Below, piece by piece: positions 10,299-19,427 of a DNA stretch of 64,000 bases. Both the position numbers and the translations under genes were made by a program. The stretch covers positions 4,960,001 through 5,024,000 of the forward strand of contig NZ_CP166730.1 of NCBI RefSeq assembly GCF_041320665.1, in the 5' to 3' direction. Each line of letters begins with the position of its first letter. The stretch's first letter is position 1. The notes below the pieces were generated by a model. The model was not told the origin of the DNA. It worked only from the letters and a program-made list of their open reading frames with translations, and searched no databases. The DNA is from Comamonas sp. GB3 AK4-5. Lineage in GTDB: Bacteria > Pseudomonadota > Gammaproteobacteria > Burkholderiales > Burkholderiaceae_C.

Positions 10299-11296
10299 GC
10301 ACCCACCTCTGCTTCAGTCTTCACAGCAGCCTGCGCCTGCACCTGCATGCGCCGCTGCACCGCCATCAGGCCCGTCACCGAACCCCACAATCCGCCCAGC
10401 CCCAGCAACAGACACAGCAGGATCAGGCCCATGATGTCCTGCGGCTCGGCCAGGTGCAGCACGGCCGCCATGGCCAGCGCATTGGCCGCCAGGGTGGCCA
10501 TGCACAGGCTGGGAAAGTCCTGCAAGCGGCCCTTGAAGGACACAAAGGCAATGCCCGCCGTGAGCGCACAGGCCATGGCGAACACCTGGCCCTGGCCCCC
10601 ATCCAACCAATGCCGCACGCCATAGGTGCACCAGACCAGCAGGCTCAGCCCCAGGCCCAGACGGTGCGAGATACGGCCCAGGCCTTGCGGACTGCGCAGC
10701 CAGGGCAGGCAGGAGACCAGCCAGGGCACCAGGGCCAGGCCCAACCACAGCAGCATCTGCGGCAGCACCACGGCCAGAGGCTCGGGGCGGGAGAACCACC
10801 AGTCCAGGCCATCGATGCGCCCCTGCCAGCTGGCCAGACCCAGCGCGCCCACGGCCATCCACAGGGTCCACAGCAGATCGCTGCGTGCCAGCAAGGTCCA
10901 GATCAGGGACAGCGCGGCCCAGACGGCAAACAGCTGCCAGGCATCGGCGCCGGTCTGGTAGGTCTGGCCCACAAAAGCCAGCAGGCCGCCCAGCACCAAA
11001 TGGGCGCACAGCAGCGCCGCCAGGCGCGCACGCGGCCACAGGCAGGCGGCCACAATGCTCAGGGCCAGGGCCGCTTCAATCAGCCCCAGCTTGAACATGC
11101 GCGTCTGCGCCTGCCAATTGGCAGCAATCCAGAAGATCAGCCCCGAAGCCAGCAGCAAGCCCGCCACCAGCAGCAAGCCCCAACGCAATGCGCGCGCCAC
11201 CGCCGGCGGCTCGCCGGCCGAAGTGGCCAGCCCATAAAGCTGCGCCCTGCGCGGTGCAGAAAGCCCCGCAAGCGCCTTGTACAAACTTGGATCCAT
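10295..11296 (-). CDS. DUF2157 domain membrane protein
   Basis: Function unknown. The 333-residue protein has a short cytoplasmic N-terminus (MDPSLYKALAGLSAPRRAQLY), then many hydrophobic helices. IFWIAANWQAQTRMFKLG is the conserved DUF2157 start. It is the upstream partner of the DUF4401/GDYXXLXY protein, with a four-base stop/start overlap. DUF2157, DUF4401 and GDYXXLXY proteins regularly travel together, which supports the assignment but not a mechanism. Confidence 0.8.
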   Translation of the reverse strand: MDPSLYKALAGLSAPRRAQLYGLATSAGEPPAVARALRWGLLLVAGLLLASGLIFWIAANWQAQTRMFKLGLIEAALALSIVAACLWPRARLAALLCAHLVLGGLLAFVGQTYQTGADAWQLFAVWAALSLIWTLLARSDLLWTLWMAVGALGLASWQGRIDGLDWWFSRPEPLAVVLPQMLLWLGLALVPWLVSCLPWLRSPQGLGRISHRLGLGLSLLVWCTYGVRHWLDGGQGQVFAMACALTAGIAFVSFKGRLQDFPSLCMATLAANALAMAAVLHLAEPQDIMGLILLCLLLGLGGLWGSVTGLMAVQRRMQVQAQAAVKTEAEVGA

Positions 11297-11562
11297 GAAA
11301 AATGCGCTCCGTGTTCAGGCCAACCCCTTGGCGGGGCGCCATACCGGTGCACTGTAACCAAGTACATGGCGCTCACGCGGGGTGCCAGGCAAGCCTGGCC
11401 TGTCAGACGAATGCGTGAAAGCCAAATCTGCGCCATGCTGGCAACCCCTCACCCCCACCCTCTCCCCGAAGGGGCGAGGGAGTAAGTCCAGGGAGCAAGG
11501 TACGAAACCGGTGCAGCCCAAGACCAGGGCTGTCCACAAAGAGCTGGCGCCACCAGCCAAGG
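11297..11562. other. Intergenic region with a CCCTC hairpin
   Basis: I see no gene. The stretch includes a hairpin near 11454-11481 formed by CCCTCTCCCC and GGGGCGAGGG around a GAA loop, a motif common in proteobacterial intergenic DNA. The DUF2157-DUF4401 promoter should lie at its left end, but I could not place it. Confidence 0.4.
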
Positions 11563-11643
11563 ACATCGCGCAAGGGCCGCGCCGCTGCGCTGGTGTCGTC
11601 CCCCTCCGGCGCAGCCAGAGAGGGGGAAGGCGCGCAGTGCGTA
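11563..11643 (-). repeat. Comamonad-type G+C-rich repeat, copy B (truncated)
   Basis: Shares CGCAAGGGCCGC, GCGCTGGTGTCGTCCCCCT and AGAGGGGGAAGGCGCGCAG with the reverse complement of copy A. It lacks the CTCAGGGGG end that the other copies place at a gene stop. Confidence 0.7.
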
Positions 11644-11682
11644 AAACTGGCGCGGTGCGGGCAGTACCCCAAAGTCAGGGCT

Positions 11683-11780
11683 GCCACGCAAGGGCCGCCC
11701 CGCCGCGCTGGCAGCGTCCCCCTGCCCGTGAGCGCAGCGAGCGAGAGCGGGGGGAAGGCGCCGTAGGCGACTCAGGGGGG
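11683..11780 (-). repeat. Comamonad-type G+C-rich repeat, copy C
   Basis: Same element and orientation as copy B, about 40 bases further on. Blocks include CGCAAGGGCCGCCCCGCC, AGCGTCCCCCTGCCC and GGGGGGAAGGCGCCG. Its end CTCAGGGGGG supplies the TGA stop and the last two proline codons of exbD. Confidence 0.75.
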
Positions 11781-12212
11781 TGTTGCCGGTTTCTCCGCCA
11801 CAAACCCAATCCGGCTCAGCCCGCTGGCATGGGCCCAGCCCATGACCTCCACCACCCGGCCATAGGGCACGGCGCGGTCGGCGCGCAATTGCAGCTCGGC
11901 CTGGGGGTCTTTGGCGGCGAGATCGGCCAGCCGCTGGCGCACCGCCGCCTCATCCACGGCCTGGGTTCCCAGGTGCAGCGCGCCTTGCGCATCCACCACC
12001 AGGGTCAGCGAGGGATGCTGGGCCGGCGCCGCCTGCGCGCCTTCGGCCTGGGGCAGCTGCACGCGCAAACTGGCCGCCAGAATGGGCGCGGCCAGGATGA
12101 AGATCACCACCAGCACCAGCATCACATCCACCAGCGGCGTGACGTTGATGGATGCCACCGGCTGTGTGGCCGGGCTGGCATTGCGCGTGGCGTTGAATTG
12201 ACCGAATGCCAT
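11772..12212 (-). CDS. exbD: ExbD/TolR-family energy-transduction protein
   Basis: Subunit of the proton-driven ExbB-ExbD motor that energises TonB (or Tol-like) transport across the outer membrane. The protein is 146 residues. A short cytoplasmic N-terminus (INVTPLVDVMLVLVVIFILAA) leads into the single transmembrane helix, which carries the conserved proton-binding Asp in PLVDVML. The periplasmic part follows. It lies 24 bases after exbB. No tonB gene is adjacent. The C-terminal Pro-Pro-stop lies within repeat copy C. Confidence 0.9.
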   Translation of the reverse strand: MAFGQFNATRNASPATQPVASINVTPLVDVMLVLVVIFILAAPILAASLRVQLPQAEGAQAAPAQHPSLTLVVDAQGALHLGTQAVDEAAVRQRLADLAAKDPQAELQLRADRAVPYGRVVEVMGWAHASGLSRIGFVAEKPATPP

Positions 12213-12236
12213 GGCTGCTCAACGATGCCGTAGCGC

Positions 12237-12902
12237 TCAGTCCTGCAGCGGCTGCGCCGCTGCAAAATGCGCATGCAAATCGTGGGTAAAGCCGTCGAGC
12301 TGGGCTTCCAGCACCGCAATGCTGCGGCCCAGCAGGTTGTAGGCCAGCACGGCGGGAATGGCTACGGCCAGGCCGGCAGCGGTCATCACCAGGGCCTCGC
12401 CCACGGGGCCGGCCAGTTGGTCCAGCGACACCTGCTGCACACCGGTCAGTGCCGACAGCGCATGGTGAATGCCCCAGACCGTGCCCAGCAGGCCCACAAA
12501 AGGCGCCAGCGCGCCGATGGAGGCCAGCAAGGTCTGTCCCCATTGCAGCCGCGCTGCCACCAGTTGCAGCGCGCCGCGCAGATGGCGCACCAGGCGGTCG
12601 CCATGGGCGCTTTGGCCGGCCAGGGTGGCAGAGGCCACGGCTTCGGCCTGGGCGATGTGCACGGCCTGCACCAAGGGCTGCAGCCAAGGCGTCTGGCGCC
12701 CCAGCTGCTGCTGGGCCGTGTCCAGATCACGCGCCTGCCAGAAGGCGGCCATGGCGGGCTGCGCCTGGCGACGGCGGCGCAGCAGCACCAGCCACTGCGC
12801 CAAGATCACCACCCAGCTGACCACCGACATGGCCAGCAGCAGCAGCGCCGTGGCGCGCGTGACCGCATCGCCCTGCGCCAGCCATTGCCATCGTGCATCC
12901 AT
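12237..12902 (-). CDS. exbB: ExbB/TolQ/MotA-family proton channel protein
   Basis: Partner of ExbD in the inner-membrane proton motor. The 221-residue protein has three predicted membrane helices: near 18-40 (TALLLLAMSVVSWVVILAQ), about 130-150 (LLASIGALAPFVGLLGTVWGI) and about 175-195 (EALVMTAAGLAVAIPAVLAYN). The last two carry the family signature GLLGTVWGI and TAAGLAVAIPAV. It lies 33 bases after dapB on the same strand. TolQ is the alternative, but the absence of tolA, tolB and pal nearby favours ExbB. Confidence 0.9.
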   Translation of the reverse strand: MDARWQWLAQGDAVTRATALLLLAMSVVSWVVILAQWLVLLRRRRQAQPAMAAFWQARDLDTAQQQLGRQTPWLQPLVQAVHIAQAEAVASATLAGQSAHGDRLVRHLRGALQLVAARLQWGQTLLASIGALAPFVGLLGTVWGIHHALSALTGVQQVSLDQLAGPVGEALVMTAAGLAVAIPAVLAYNLLGRSIAVLEAQLDGFTHDLHAHFAAAQPLQD

Positions 12903-12935
12903 GGGCTGCTCCGGTGCCTGGTGATGGGCTGCGCC

Positions 12936-13766
12936 TCAGCGCAGACCCAGCACGTCGTTCATGTCGAAAAGGCCGCTGGGGCGGGCCGCCAGATAGCGGG
13001 CCGCACGCAGGCTGCCCTGGGCGTAGCCCGCACGGCTGCTGGACTTGTGCGAGATTTCCACGCGCTCGCCAGTGCCGGCAAACAGCACGGTGTGGTCGCC
13101 CACGATGTCGCCGCCGCGCACGGTGGCAAAACCGATGGTGTTTTCCTGGCGCTCGCCGGTGTGGCCAAAGCGTTCGTATACGGCGCGGTCGGCCAGCTTG
13201 GTGCCCTGGGCCTCGGCAATCACCTCGCCCATCTTCAGCGCCGTGCCCGAGGGGGCATCCACCTTGTGCTTGTGGTGGGCCTCGATGATTTCGATGTCAT
13301 AACCGCCCTCTTGCAGGGCCTTGGCCGCCATCTCCAGCAGCTTGAAGGTCACGTTCACGCCCACGCTCATATTGGGCGACAGCATGACGGCCGTCTTTTG
13401 GGCGAATGCAGCGACCTGGGCCTTTTCGGCCTCGCTGAAGCCGGTGGTGCCGATCACCACCTTCACACCCAGCTCGGCCGCCACGGCCAGGTGGGCCAGC
13501 GTGCCTTCGGGGCGGGTGAAGTCGATCAGCACATCGGCCTTGGCCAGGGCCGCGCGCACATCGCTTTCGATCAGCACGCCCGTGGTCTTGCCCAAGAAGG
13601 CGGCAGCTTCCTGGCCCAGGCTGGGGCTGGCAGAGTGGTCCAGTGCAGCGGCCAGTTGGCAATCGCCGCTGGCGAGCACGGCCTCGATCAACATATGGCC
13701 CATGCGGCCGGAAGCGCCGGCGATGGCCACGCGCAGCAAGGGAGCAGAAGAGGAGGAAGCGGTCAT
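12936..13766 (-). CDS. dapB: 4-hydroxy-tetrahydrodipicolinate reductase
   Basis: NAD(P)H-dependent reductase of the diaminopimelate/lysine pathway, making tetrahydrodipicolinate for peptidoglycan and lysine. It has 276 residues. The nucleotide-binding motif [11 protein letters not shown] is near the start, VVIGTTGF in the middle, and the catalytic signature [15 protein letters not shown] in the dimerisation domain. It is followed closely by exbB and exbD and separated from upstream bamE by a terminator-like hairpin. Confidence 0.97.
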   Translation of the reverse strand: MTASSSSAPLLRVAIAGASGRMGHMLIEAVLASGDCQLAAALDHSASPSLGQEAAAFLGKTTGVLIESDVRAALAKADVLIDFTRPEGTLAHLAVAAELGVKVVIGTTGFSEAEKAQVAAFAQKTAVMLSPNMSVGVNVTFKLLEMAAKALQEGGYDIEIIEAHHKHKVDAPSGTALKMGEVIAEAQGTKLADRAVYERFGHTGERQENTIGFATVRGGDIVGDHTVLFAGTGERVEISHKSSSRAGYAQGSLRAARYLAARPSGLFDMNDVLGLR

Positions 13767-13817
13767 GGTGAACGTGCGAAATCAGGTCCAGGCGCTGTAC
13801 GGCCCAGGTTCATACGA

Positions 13818-13855
13818 CAAAAAGGCCGCCAGCGCGCATGGCGGTTCGGCGGCCC
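13818..13855 (-). terminator. Intrinsic terminator after bamE
   Basis: Read on the minus strand, GGCCGCC and GGCGGCC form a 7-bp stem with an internal hairpin-prone loop, followed by five T. It lies between bamE and dapB. Confidence 0.6.
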
Positions 13856-13912
13856 TTCTCAAAAAGATAGCGCGGCAGGTGCAGCAAGGCAAGCACGGCC
13901 ACGGCGGCAGCA

Positions 13913-14467
13913 TCAGCGTGCCGGGGCATCCAGCGGCGGATAGGACTGTGCGACGGGCGCCACCGGCACTTCAGGTGCAGGCTCGGCCTCGGCCGACTTT
14001 TTGACCGGGTAGCGCGCCAGCTGGGCCTCGGTGGCTTCGAGCGGAGGCACCTTGATCTTGTCCATCTTTTTGCCCAGCGAGGCCACGAAGTCGGCTTCGG
14101 ACGGCATTTCGTCGCCCTCGGCGCGGTCAAACTGCTCGCCAGTGAAGAACACGGCCAGCTTGCGCGTCTGGGGCTCCAGGCCGGCACGCTTGAGGGTAAA
14201 CACATAGTCCCAGCGGTCGGTGTGGAACACGCTGGTCACCAGGGGCGTACCCAGGACTTCCCGCACCTGTTGACGGCTCATGCCAGGCTGCAAGGCGGCG
14301 ACCTGTTCTTGGGAGACGAAGTTGCCCTGCACCACGTCCACCTTGTACGGCGTGATGGAATTGGCAAGACTGCGTGTGGCGCTGTTGAAGCTGCCGCAGG
14401 CGGTAAGCAGACCGCCCAGCGACAGGGTCACGAGCACAGAAACACAACGGCGGGCTTTGACATGCAT
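13913..14467 (-). CDS. bamE: Outer-membrane assembly lipoprotein BamE (SmpA/OmlA family)
   Basis: Lipoprotein subunit of the beta-barrel assembly machine. The signal peptide ends in the lipobox LLTAC, with the acylated residue at Cys24. The core contains VAALQPGMSRQQVREVLGTPL and FHTDRWDYVFTL, hallmark BamE segments. The protein is 184 residues, longer than E. coli BamE because of a Pro/Ala/Glu-rich tail (EAEPAPEVPVAPVAQ). It is divergent from fur with about 150 bases between them, a common arrangement in betaproteobacteria. Confidence 0.94.
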   Translation of the reverse strand: MHVKARRCVSVLVTLSLGGLLTACGSFNSATRSLANSITPYKVDVVQGNFVSQEQVAALQPGMSRQQVREVLGTPLVTSVFHTDRWDYVFTLKRAGLEPQTRKLAVFFTGEQFDRAEGDEMPSEADFVASLGKKMDKIKVPPLEATEAQLARYPVKKSAEAEPAPEVPVAPVAQSYPPLDAPAR

Positions 14468-14615
14468 GGGTAATGGCTACGGGATATGATCCAGTCCATT
14501 GTAGCGGCAGCACTCCGGACCCCATCGGGCATGGGACCCGCCGCTGCAAGGGCCATTCCTGCCGCCGCTGGCATATCGTCGACCGCGACGAGCCAGGCCA
14601 ACCAGAGACCCTGAC

Positions 14616-15041
14616 ATGAAAAATATCGAAGAGCTCAAGAGCACGGGACTGAAAGCCACGCTCCCTCGTCTGAAAATTTTGGAGATTTTCCAGACGGGCA
14701 AACAGCGCCACATGACGGCCGAAGACGTGTTCCGCGTGCTGCTGGACGAGCGCTCGGACATCGGCCTGGCCACGGTCTACCGCGTGCTGACCCAGTTTGA
14801 GCAGGCCGGCATCTTGCTGCGCAGCAATTTCGAGAGCGGCAAGGCCGTCTACGAGCTCAACGAGGGCCAGCACCACGACCACTTCGTCTGCACCAGCTGT
14901 GGCAAGGTGGAAGAGTTCTATGACCCCGAGATCGAAAAGCGCCAGCAGCTGATTGCCAACGAAATGGGCTGGACCATCCAGGACCACTCCATGTCGTTGT
15001 ACGGCCAATGCGCCGAGTGCGCGGCACGCGCCACCAAATAA
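14616..15041 (+). CDS. fur: Ferric uptake regulator Fur
   Basis: Iron-responsive DNA-binding repressor. The 141-residue protein has an N-terminal winged helix ([15 protein letters not shown]...[14 protein letters not shown]). The metal-binding C-terminal half has HHDHF at residues 86-90 and structural zinc cysteines C92/C95 and C132/C135. It is divergent from bamE, convergent with hprK, and has its own terminator. Confidence 0.97.
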   Translation: MKNIEELKSTGLKATLPRLKILEIFQTGKQRHMTAEDVFRVLLDERSDIGLATVYRVLTQFEQAGILLRSNFESGKAVYELNEGQHHDHFVCTSCGKVEEFYDPEIEKRQQLIANEMGWTIQDHSMSLYGQCAECAARATK

Positions 15042-15063
15042 GCCGCTCGGCTCAACAGCCAAG

Positions 15064-15095
15064 AGGGCAAGGCATGCAAATGTCTTGCCCTTTTT
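15064..15095 (+). terminator. Intrinsic terminator of fur
   Basis: AGGGCAAG (15064-15071) pairs with CTTGCCCT (15084-15091) and a run of T follows. Confidence 0.8.
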
Positions 15096-15162
15096 GCATG
15101 GGGCGCAGGGTGCTGTGCTGCTTGGGTTGGTGCCCGGCCAAGGCGCAGGGCCGGGCTGCAGC

Positions 15163-16116
15163 CTATTCGATGCCTTGCTCCATGGCTCGGCGATGGCGGT
15201 CCACAAACTCCTGGTAGGTGTCTATGCCCCGCAGCTGCAAGATGGTGTTGCGCACGGCGGCTTCCACCAGCACGGCGATGTTGCGGCCTGCCACCACCTG
15301 GATGATCACTTTGAGCACCGGCACACCCAGCACGTCCTGGGTCAAGGGCTCCTGGGGCAGGCGCTCGTAGTCACGCTCCATGGTTTCCTTGCGCACCAGA
15401 TGCACGATGAGCTTGAGCCGCATCTTGCGGCGCACCGCCGTTTCGCCAAAGATGGCACGGATGTCCAGCAGGCCTATGCCGCGCACTTCCAGCAGGTTTT
15501 GCAGCAGGTCGGGGCATTTGCCTTCGATGGTGGTCTGGTTGATGCGAAACAGGTCCACCGCATCGTCGGCCACCAGACCGTTGCCACGGGTGATCAGCTC
15601 CAGCCCCAGCTCGCTCTTGCCCAGGCCGGATTCGCCGGTGATGAGCACGCCCATGCCCAAAATGTCCATGAACACGCCGTGCATGGTGATGCGGTCGGCA
15701 AAGTGCTTGGACAGATAGGCACGCAGCACGTCGATGACGAAGGCAGCCGCCTCGTGCGTGGCGAACATGGGGATTTGCGCGCGTTCGCACATGGACAGCA
15801 GCGCGGCCGGCGCCTGCTGCCCGTCGGCCAGCACCAGCACCGGCGGCTCCAGCGTGACGATGCGCGCCACGCGGCGGGCGCAGTCTTCCGGCGTGGCGTT
15901 GGTGAGGTAGGCGACTTCGCGCTCACCGATCACCTGCACGCGGTAGGGATGGATGTAATTGAGATAGCCCACCAGGTCCGCCCCGGAGCGGGCAGAGCGC
16001 ACGGCCATTTCATCGAAACGGCGCTCCGAGGCACCCAGACCGGCCAACCATTCCCAGCGAAGGCTTTCGCGGAAAGCCTCGAACATCCGGTCGGCGTTAA
16101 CGGCGGTGGGTTTCAC
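15163..16116 (-). CDS. hprK: HPr kinase/phosphorylase
   Basis: Phosphorylates and dephosphorylates HPr at its regulatory serine, linking carbon state to the phosphotransferase chain. The protein has 317 residues. The P-loop GESGLGKS is followed by the family signature [18 protein letters not shown] chose the GTG at 16116 (VKPTAVNAD) because betaproteobacterial HprK proteins typically begin MKPT. A TTG 12 codons upstream would overlap ptsN by 32 bases. It lies four bases after ptsN. HPr and enzyme I genes are not in the window. Confidence 0.94.
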   Translation of the reverse strand: MKPTAVNADRMFEAFRESLRWEWLAGLGASERRFDEMAVRSARSGADLVGYLNYIHPYRVQVIGEREVAYLTNATPEDCARRVARIVTLEPPVLVLADGQQAPAALLSMCERAQIPMFATHEAAAFVIDVLRAYLSKHFADRITMHGVFMDILGMGVLITGESGLGKSELGLELITRGNGLVADDAVDLFRINQTTIEGKCPDLLQNLLEVRGIGLLDIRAIFGETAVRRKMRLKLIVHLVRKETMERDYERLPQEPLTQDVLGVPVLKVIIQVVAGRNIAVLVEAAVRNTILQLRGIDTYQEFVDRHRRAMEQGIE

Positions 16117-16120
16117 TGTG

Positions 16121-16588
16121 TCAGACGGCGGTGGCGGATTTCCAGCCGGCAATCAAACCATGCAGCTCCACGGCATCGGCACAGTGCACCAGATGCTCGC
16201 GCAGTGCGGAATCGCTCAGCAGCTCGGCAATCTCGGACAGGATTTCCAGGTGCTGCTGGGTGGCGGCCTCGGGCACGAGCAAAAAGATCAGCAGGCTGAC
16301 GGGTTGCTCGTCGGGGGCGTCAAAGCCAATGGGGCGCGCCATCTGGAACACGGCGGCCATGGGGGACTTGAGGCCCTTGATGCGACCATGCGGAATGGCC
16401 ACGCCATGGCCCAGGCCGGTAGAGCCCAGACGCTCCCGTGCGAACAGGCTGTCTGTGATGAGCGCGCGGGACAGACCGTGCAGGCTTTCAAACAAAAGCC
16501 CGGCTTCTTCGAAAGCGCGCTTCTTACTGGTGGCGTCCACGCTCACAAGGACTTGTGTGGACGGCAGGATGGAGGCAAGACGGTTCAT
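16121..16588 (-). CDS. ptsN: PTS IIA-like nitrogen-regulatory protein PtsN
   Basis: Phosphoacceptor protein at the end of the nitrogen PTS that regulates potassium uptake and nitrogen metabolism rather than transporting sugar. It has 155 residues from the ATG at 16588 ([15 protein letters not shown]). The phosphorylated His is H67 in [11 protein letters not shown]. It lies between hpf and hprK. A terminator-like hairpin separates it from hpf, so it may have its own promoter or be made by read-through. Confidence 0.94.
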   Translation of the reverse strand: MNRLASILPSTQVLVSVDATSKKRAFEEAGLLFESLHGLSRALITDSLFARERLGSTGLGHGVAIPHGRIKGLKSPMAAVFQMARPIGFDAPDEQPVSLLIFLLVPEAATQQHLEILSEIAELLSDSALREHLVHCADAVELHGLIAGWKSATAV

Positions 16589-16643
16589 GTGTGGGGAATT
16601 ATGCACCGCACGGCTTACAGGCGACAGATAGCCCGGACCGCAC

Positions 16644-16668
16644 AAAAAAGAGCCGCGCTCGGCGGCTC
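16644..16668 (-). terminator. Intrinsic terminator between hpf and ptsN
   Basis: Read on the minus strand, GAGCCGC and GCGGCTC form a 7-bp stem with a 5-base loop, followed by six T. It would end or attenuate hpf transcripts before ptsN. Confidence 0.8.
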
Positions 16669-16691
16669 CCTGTAGTATGCATTGTGCGGTG

Positions 16692-17039
16692 TCAAGCTGC
16701 TGCAAGCCCTGGCATATTGCGTTTGCTTGCATCTCCCCGGCGTTCTTGCAGACGGGTTTTGTGTTTGACGACCTTGCGATCCAGCTTGTCGACCAGGGTG
16801 TCCACGGCCGCATACAGATCGAAATGCGAGCTGCCCGCATACAGGTCCGTGCCTTTGACGCGCACATTGCATTCAGCGCGTTGGCGTTTGTCCTTCTCGC
16901 TTTCGTTGTGTACCGAAAGCAGTACCTTGACATCAATCACCTGGTCGAAATGGCGCAGCACACGACCGAGCTTTTCCATGACGTAATTGCGCAGTGCGGG
17001 GGTCACATCCAGATGGTGCCCGCTGATGGTCAAGTTCAT
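16692..17039 (-). CDS. hpf: Short-form ribosome hibernation promoting factor
   Basis: Binds the small ribosomal subunit and promotes inactive dimers in slow growth. The 115-residue single-domain protein starts MNLTISGHHLDVTPALRNYV, with an excellent AGGAGG ribosome site upstream of the ATG at 17039. It lacks the dimerisation domain of long HPF, so it is the short type. In many relatives rpoN precedes this gene; here purC lies divergently upstream instead. Confidence 0.93.
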   Translation of the reverse strand: MNLTISGHHLDVTPALRNYVMEKLGRVLRHFDQVIDVKVLLSVHNESEKDKRQRAECNVRVKGTDLYAGSSHFDLYAAVDTLVDKLDRKVVKHKTRLQERRGDASKRNMPGLAAA

Positions 17040-17423
17040 AAACCAGCCTCCTGTGGTCTCTAGGTCCAGAGTGCATCCGTGGCGGCCTGGGGCCGCTGGA
17101 TGCGGTGGGCGTTGAATGCGCATTCGTCTCGCTTGGAGCCCACTGTGCGCGAACTGCGCCGCGAAATCAACGGCATTCCGACATGTCCGGCGGGGATATG
17201 GGCGGGGGTCCGAATTCAGCGCACAATGCATAAGTTTGCTGACAATGACACCGGACAAAAACACCGCTTTTTGTAGGCGCCCGCCTCGCGGGGCCAGCGC
17301 TTACCAGTCCAGACCACCTCCAGCCTGCGTGCCCTTGCGCTGCCACGTAGAATTCCGCCCTGGCGCGGGCCTGCCGCAGGACGGCGACACGCGCACCCGC
17401 CGCCCCATTTCCCTGTGAGCCCC
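17040..17423. other. Divergent intergenic region hpf/purC
   Basis: No gene recognised. Both promoters must lie here. The AT-richer part around 17210-17275 is the likely place, but I found no -35/-10 pair good enough to call. Confidence 0.3.
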
Positions 17424-18347
17424 ATGACCACCCAGCCCAGCACCTCCTCCCTGCACACTTCCACGATCACTTCCCTGCCGCTGCTGGCGCGCGGCAAGGT
17501 GCGCGACAACTACGCCGTGGGCGATGACCGCATTCTGATGGTGGCCTCCGACCGCCTCTCCGCCTTCGACGTGATCATGGGCGAGCCCATTCCCGGCAAG
17601 GGCGAGCTGCTGACGCAGATGGCGCTGTTCTGGTTCGACAAGCTGGGCCATATCTGCCCCAACCACCTGACCGGCGCCGCGCCCGAATCCGTGGTCACCC
17701 CCGCAGAAGTGCCCCAGGTCAGCGGCCGCTCCATGCTGGTCAAGCGCCTCAAGCCCGTGCTGATCGAAGCCGTGGTGCGCGGCTACCTGGCCGGCAGCGG
17801 CTGGCAGGAATACCAGGCCTCGCAATCGGTCTGCGGCGTGAAGCTGCCCGCCGGCCTGACCAATGCCGCCAAGCTGCCCGAGCCCATCTACACCCCGGCC
17901 GCCAAGGCCGAAATGGGCGACCACGACGAAAACATCACCTACGAGCGCACCGTGGAAATGGTGGGCGAGAAGCTGGCGGCCCAGATCCGCGACACCGCCA
18001 TCCGCATCTACAAGGAAGCGGCCGAGATCGCGCTGACCAAGGGCATGATCATTGCTGACACCAAGTTCGAATTCGGCCTGACCGAAGACGGCACCCTGGT
18101 GCTGATGGACGAGGTGCTGACCCCCGACAGCTCGCGCTACTGGCCCGTGGAAGGCTATGACGCTGCCCTCCAGGCCGGCGCCAACCCTCCCAGCTACGAC
18201 AAGCAATTTGTGCGCGACTGGCTGGAGCAAGCCCAGGTCAACGGCAAGCCCTGGGACAAGACCGCCCCCGCGCCCCGCCTGCCCCAGGAAGTGATCACCA
18301 AGACCGCGGCCAAGTACCGCGAAGCACTGCAGCGCCTGACGGCCTGA
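17424..18347 (+). CDS. purC: Phosphoribosylaminoimidazole-succinocarboxamide synthase
   Basis: SAICAR synthetase of de novo purine synthesis, which joins aspartate to CAIR using ATP. It has about 307 residues. The start region [30 protein letters not shown] and the later [11 protein letters not shown] and [12 protein letters not shown] are classic PurC signatures. I chose the ATG at 17424; a GTG three codons upstream is possible. It appears monocistronic, with a structured terminator behind it. Confidence 0.97.
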   Translation: MTTQPSTSSLHTSTITSLPLLARGKVRDNYAVGDDRILMVASDRLSAFDVIMGEPIPGKGELLTQMALFWFDKLGHICPNHLTGAAPESVVTPAEVPQVSGRSMLVKRLKPVLIEAVVRGYLAGSGWQEYQASQSVCGVKLPAGLTNAAKLPEPIYTPAAKAEMGDHDENITYERTVEMVGEKLAAQIRDTAIRIYKEAAEIALTKGMIIADTKFEFGLTEDGTLVLMDEVLTPDSSRYWPVEGYDAALQAGANPPSYDKQFVRDWLEQAQVNGKPWDKTAPAPRLPQEVITKTAAKYREALQRLTA

Positions 18348-18396
18348 TAACCCCCTCTTGCATCGCCCTCCCTCGGGGGCGACTGCAAACAAACAT

Positions 18397-18480
18397 AGCG
18401 CCCTTCGCCCATCGGCCCTGCATTTCGCGCAGTTTTTGCGCGCAAATCCAGTGCTGGTGGGCGAAGGGCGCTTTGTTTTG
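18397..18480 (+). terminator. Large structured terminator after purC
   Basis: A perfect 15-bp inverted repeat (AGCGCCCTTCGCCCA at 18397-18411, complement at 18458-18472) is followed by TTGTTTTG. Its 46-base loop contains a second hairpin, CGCGCA/TGCGCG. The size is unusual for a simple terminator. Confidence 0.65.
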
Positions 18481-18669
18481 GGGAGCACCTGCCCGCCAGT
18501 GCGGCCATAGGGCAGGCACTGGCCGGGAAGCAACGCGTCAACTGCGAGCATTTGCAATGATTCGAAAACATGTGCAACAGCGCCCGCCATGCCCCTTTTC
18601 AGCAAGCCCCCACACGGCCCGCGTAGTAAGCGGTTAATACCCGCTGCCCACCCCTCTGCCTACCATGGA

Positions 18670-18698
18670 AGCGCCCGCACCGAACGGGCGCTTTTTTT
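18670..18698 (+). terminator. Intrinsic terminator just upstream of the PfpI gene
   Basis: AGCGCCCG (18670-18677) and CGGGCGCT (18685-18692) form a perfect stem with a 7-base loop followed by T, only about 30 bases before the next start codon. It either ends an unseen upstream transcript or attenuates the gene behind it. Confidence 0.7.
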
Positions 18699-18729
18699 CA
18701 CTCCCTTGTTCATCCACCAGGAGACACCC

Positions 18730-19317
18730 ATGGCCGGCAAGAAGATTTTGATGATTTGTGGCGACTACTGCGAAGACTATGAAACCATGGTGCCCTTCCA
18801 GGCCCTGCTGGCCGTGGGCCACCAGGTGCATGCGGTCTGCCCCGGCAAAAAGGCGGGTGAGCAGATCAAGACCGCCATCCACGACTTTGAAGGCGCGCAG
18901 ACCTATAGCGAAAAGCCCGGCCACAACTTCACGCTCAACGCCACGTTCGCCGAGATCAAGGCCGAGAGCTATGACGCCCTGGTCATCCCCGGCGGCCGTG
19001 GCCCCGAATACCTGCGCAACGACGCCGCCGTGCTGACCGCCGTGCGCCACTTCTTCAGCGCCAACAAGCCCGTGGCCGCCGTTTGCCATGGCGCCCAGTT
19101 GCTGGCCGGCGCCGGCGTGCTCAAGGGCCGTAGCTGCTCGGCCTATCCCGCCTGCAAGGCCGAGGTGGAGTTGGCTGGCGGCCACTACGCCGACATCGCC
19201 GTGGACCAGGCCCACACCGAGGGCAATCTGGTCAGCGCCCCGGCCTGGCCCGCACACCCGGCCTGGATTGCGCAGTTCCTGGCCTTGCTGGGCACCAAAA
19301 TCACGCACGCCTCCTGA
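18730..19317 (+). CDS. DJ-1/PfpI-family protein
   Basis: Member of the DJ-1/PfpI glutamine-amidotransferase-like superfamily, whose members act as glyoxalases, deglycases, chaperones or proteases; the exact activity here is unknown. The product is 195 residues from the ATG at 18730, which has CAGGAGA upstream. The nucleophile elbow is [10 protein letters not shown], with Cys119-His120, and an acidic residue (Glu15 in GDYCEDYE) is placed as in the family. A terminator-like hairpin lies between its probable promoter and the start codon. Confidence 0.85.
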   Translation: MAGKKILMICGDYCEDYETMVPFQALLAVGHQVHAVCPGKKAGEQIKTAIHDFEGAQTYSEKPGHNFTLNATFAEIKAESYDALVIPGGRGPEYLRNDAAVLTAVRHFFSANKPVAAVCHGAQLLAGAGVLKGRSCSAYPACKAEVELAGGHYADIAVDQAHTEGNLVSAPAWPAHPAWIAQFLALLGTKITHAS

Positions 19318-19369
19318 GCGGCTTTGCGGCTGGTCGTAAAAAGTGAGCTGCTTGTGCAGTCACTCCAGC

Positions 19370-19400
19370 GGTTTCAGGTGTTTTTCTGCCTGAAACCTAG
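19370..19400. other. Stem-loop between PfpI gene and FAD oxidoreductase
   Basis: GGTTTCAGG and CCTGAAACC form a perfect 9-bp stem with a T-rich loop between two convergent genes. There is no T run after the stem, so it is a weak terminator candidate. Confidence 0.45.
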
Positions 19401-19427
19401 GCCACAAGCGCGACGACTGCTCTTGTT

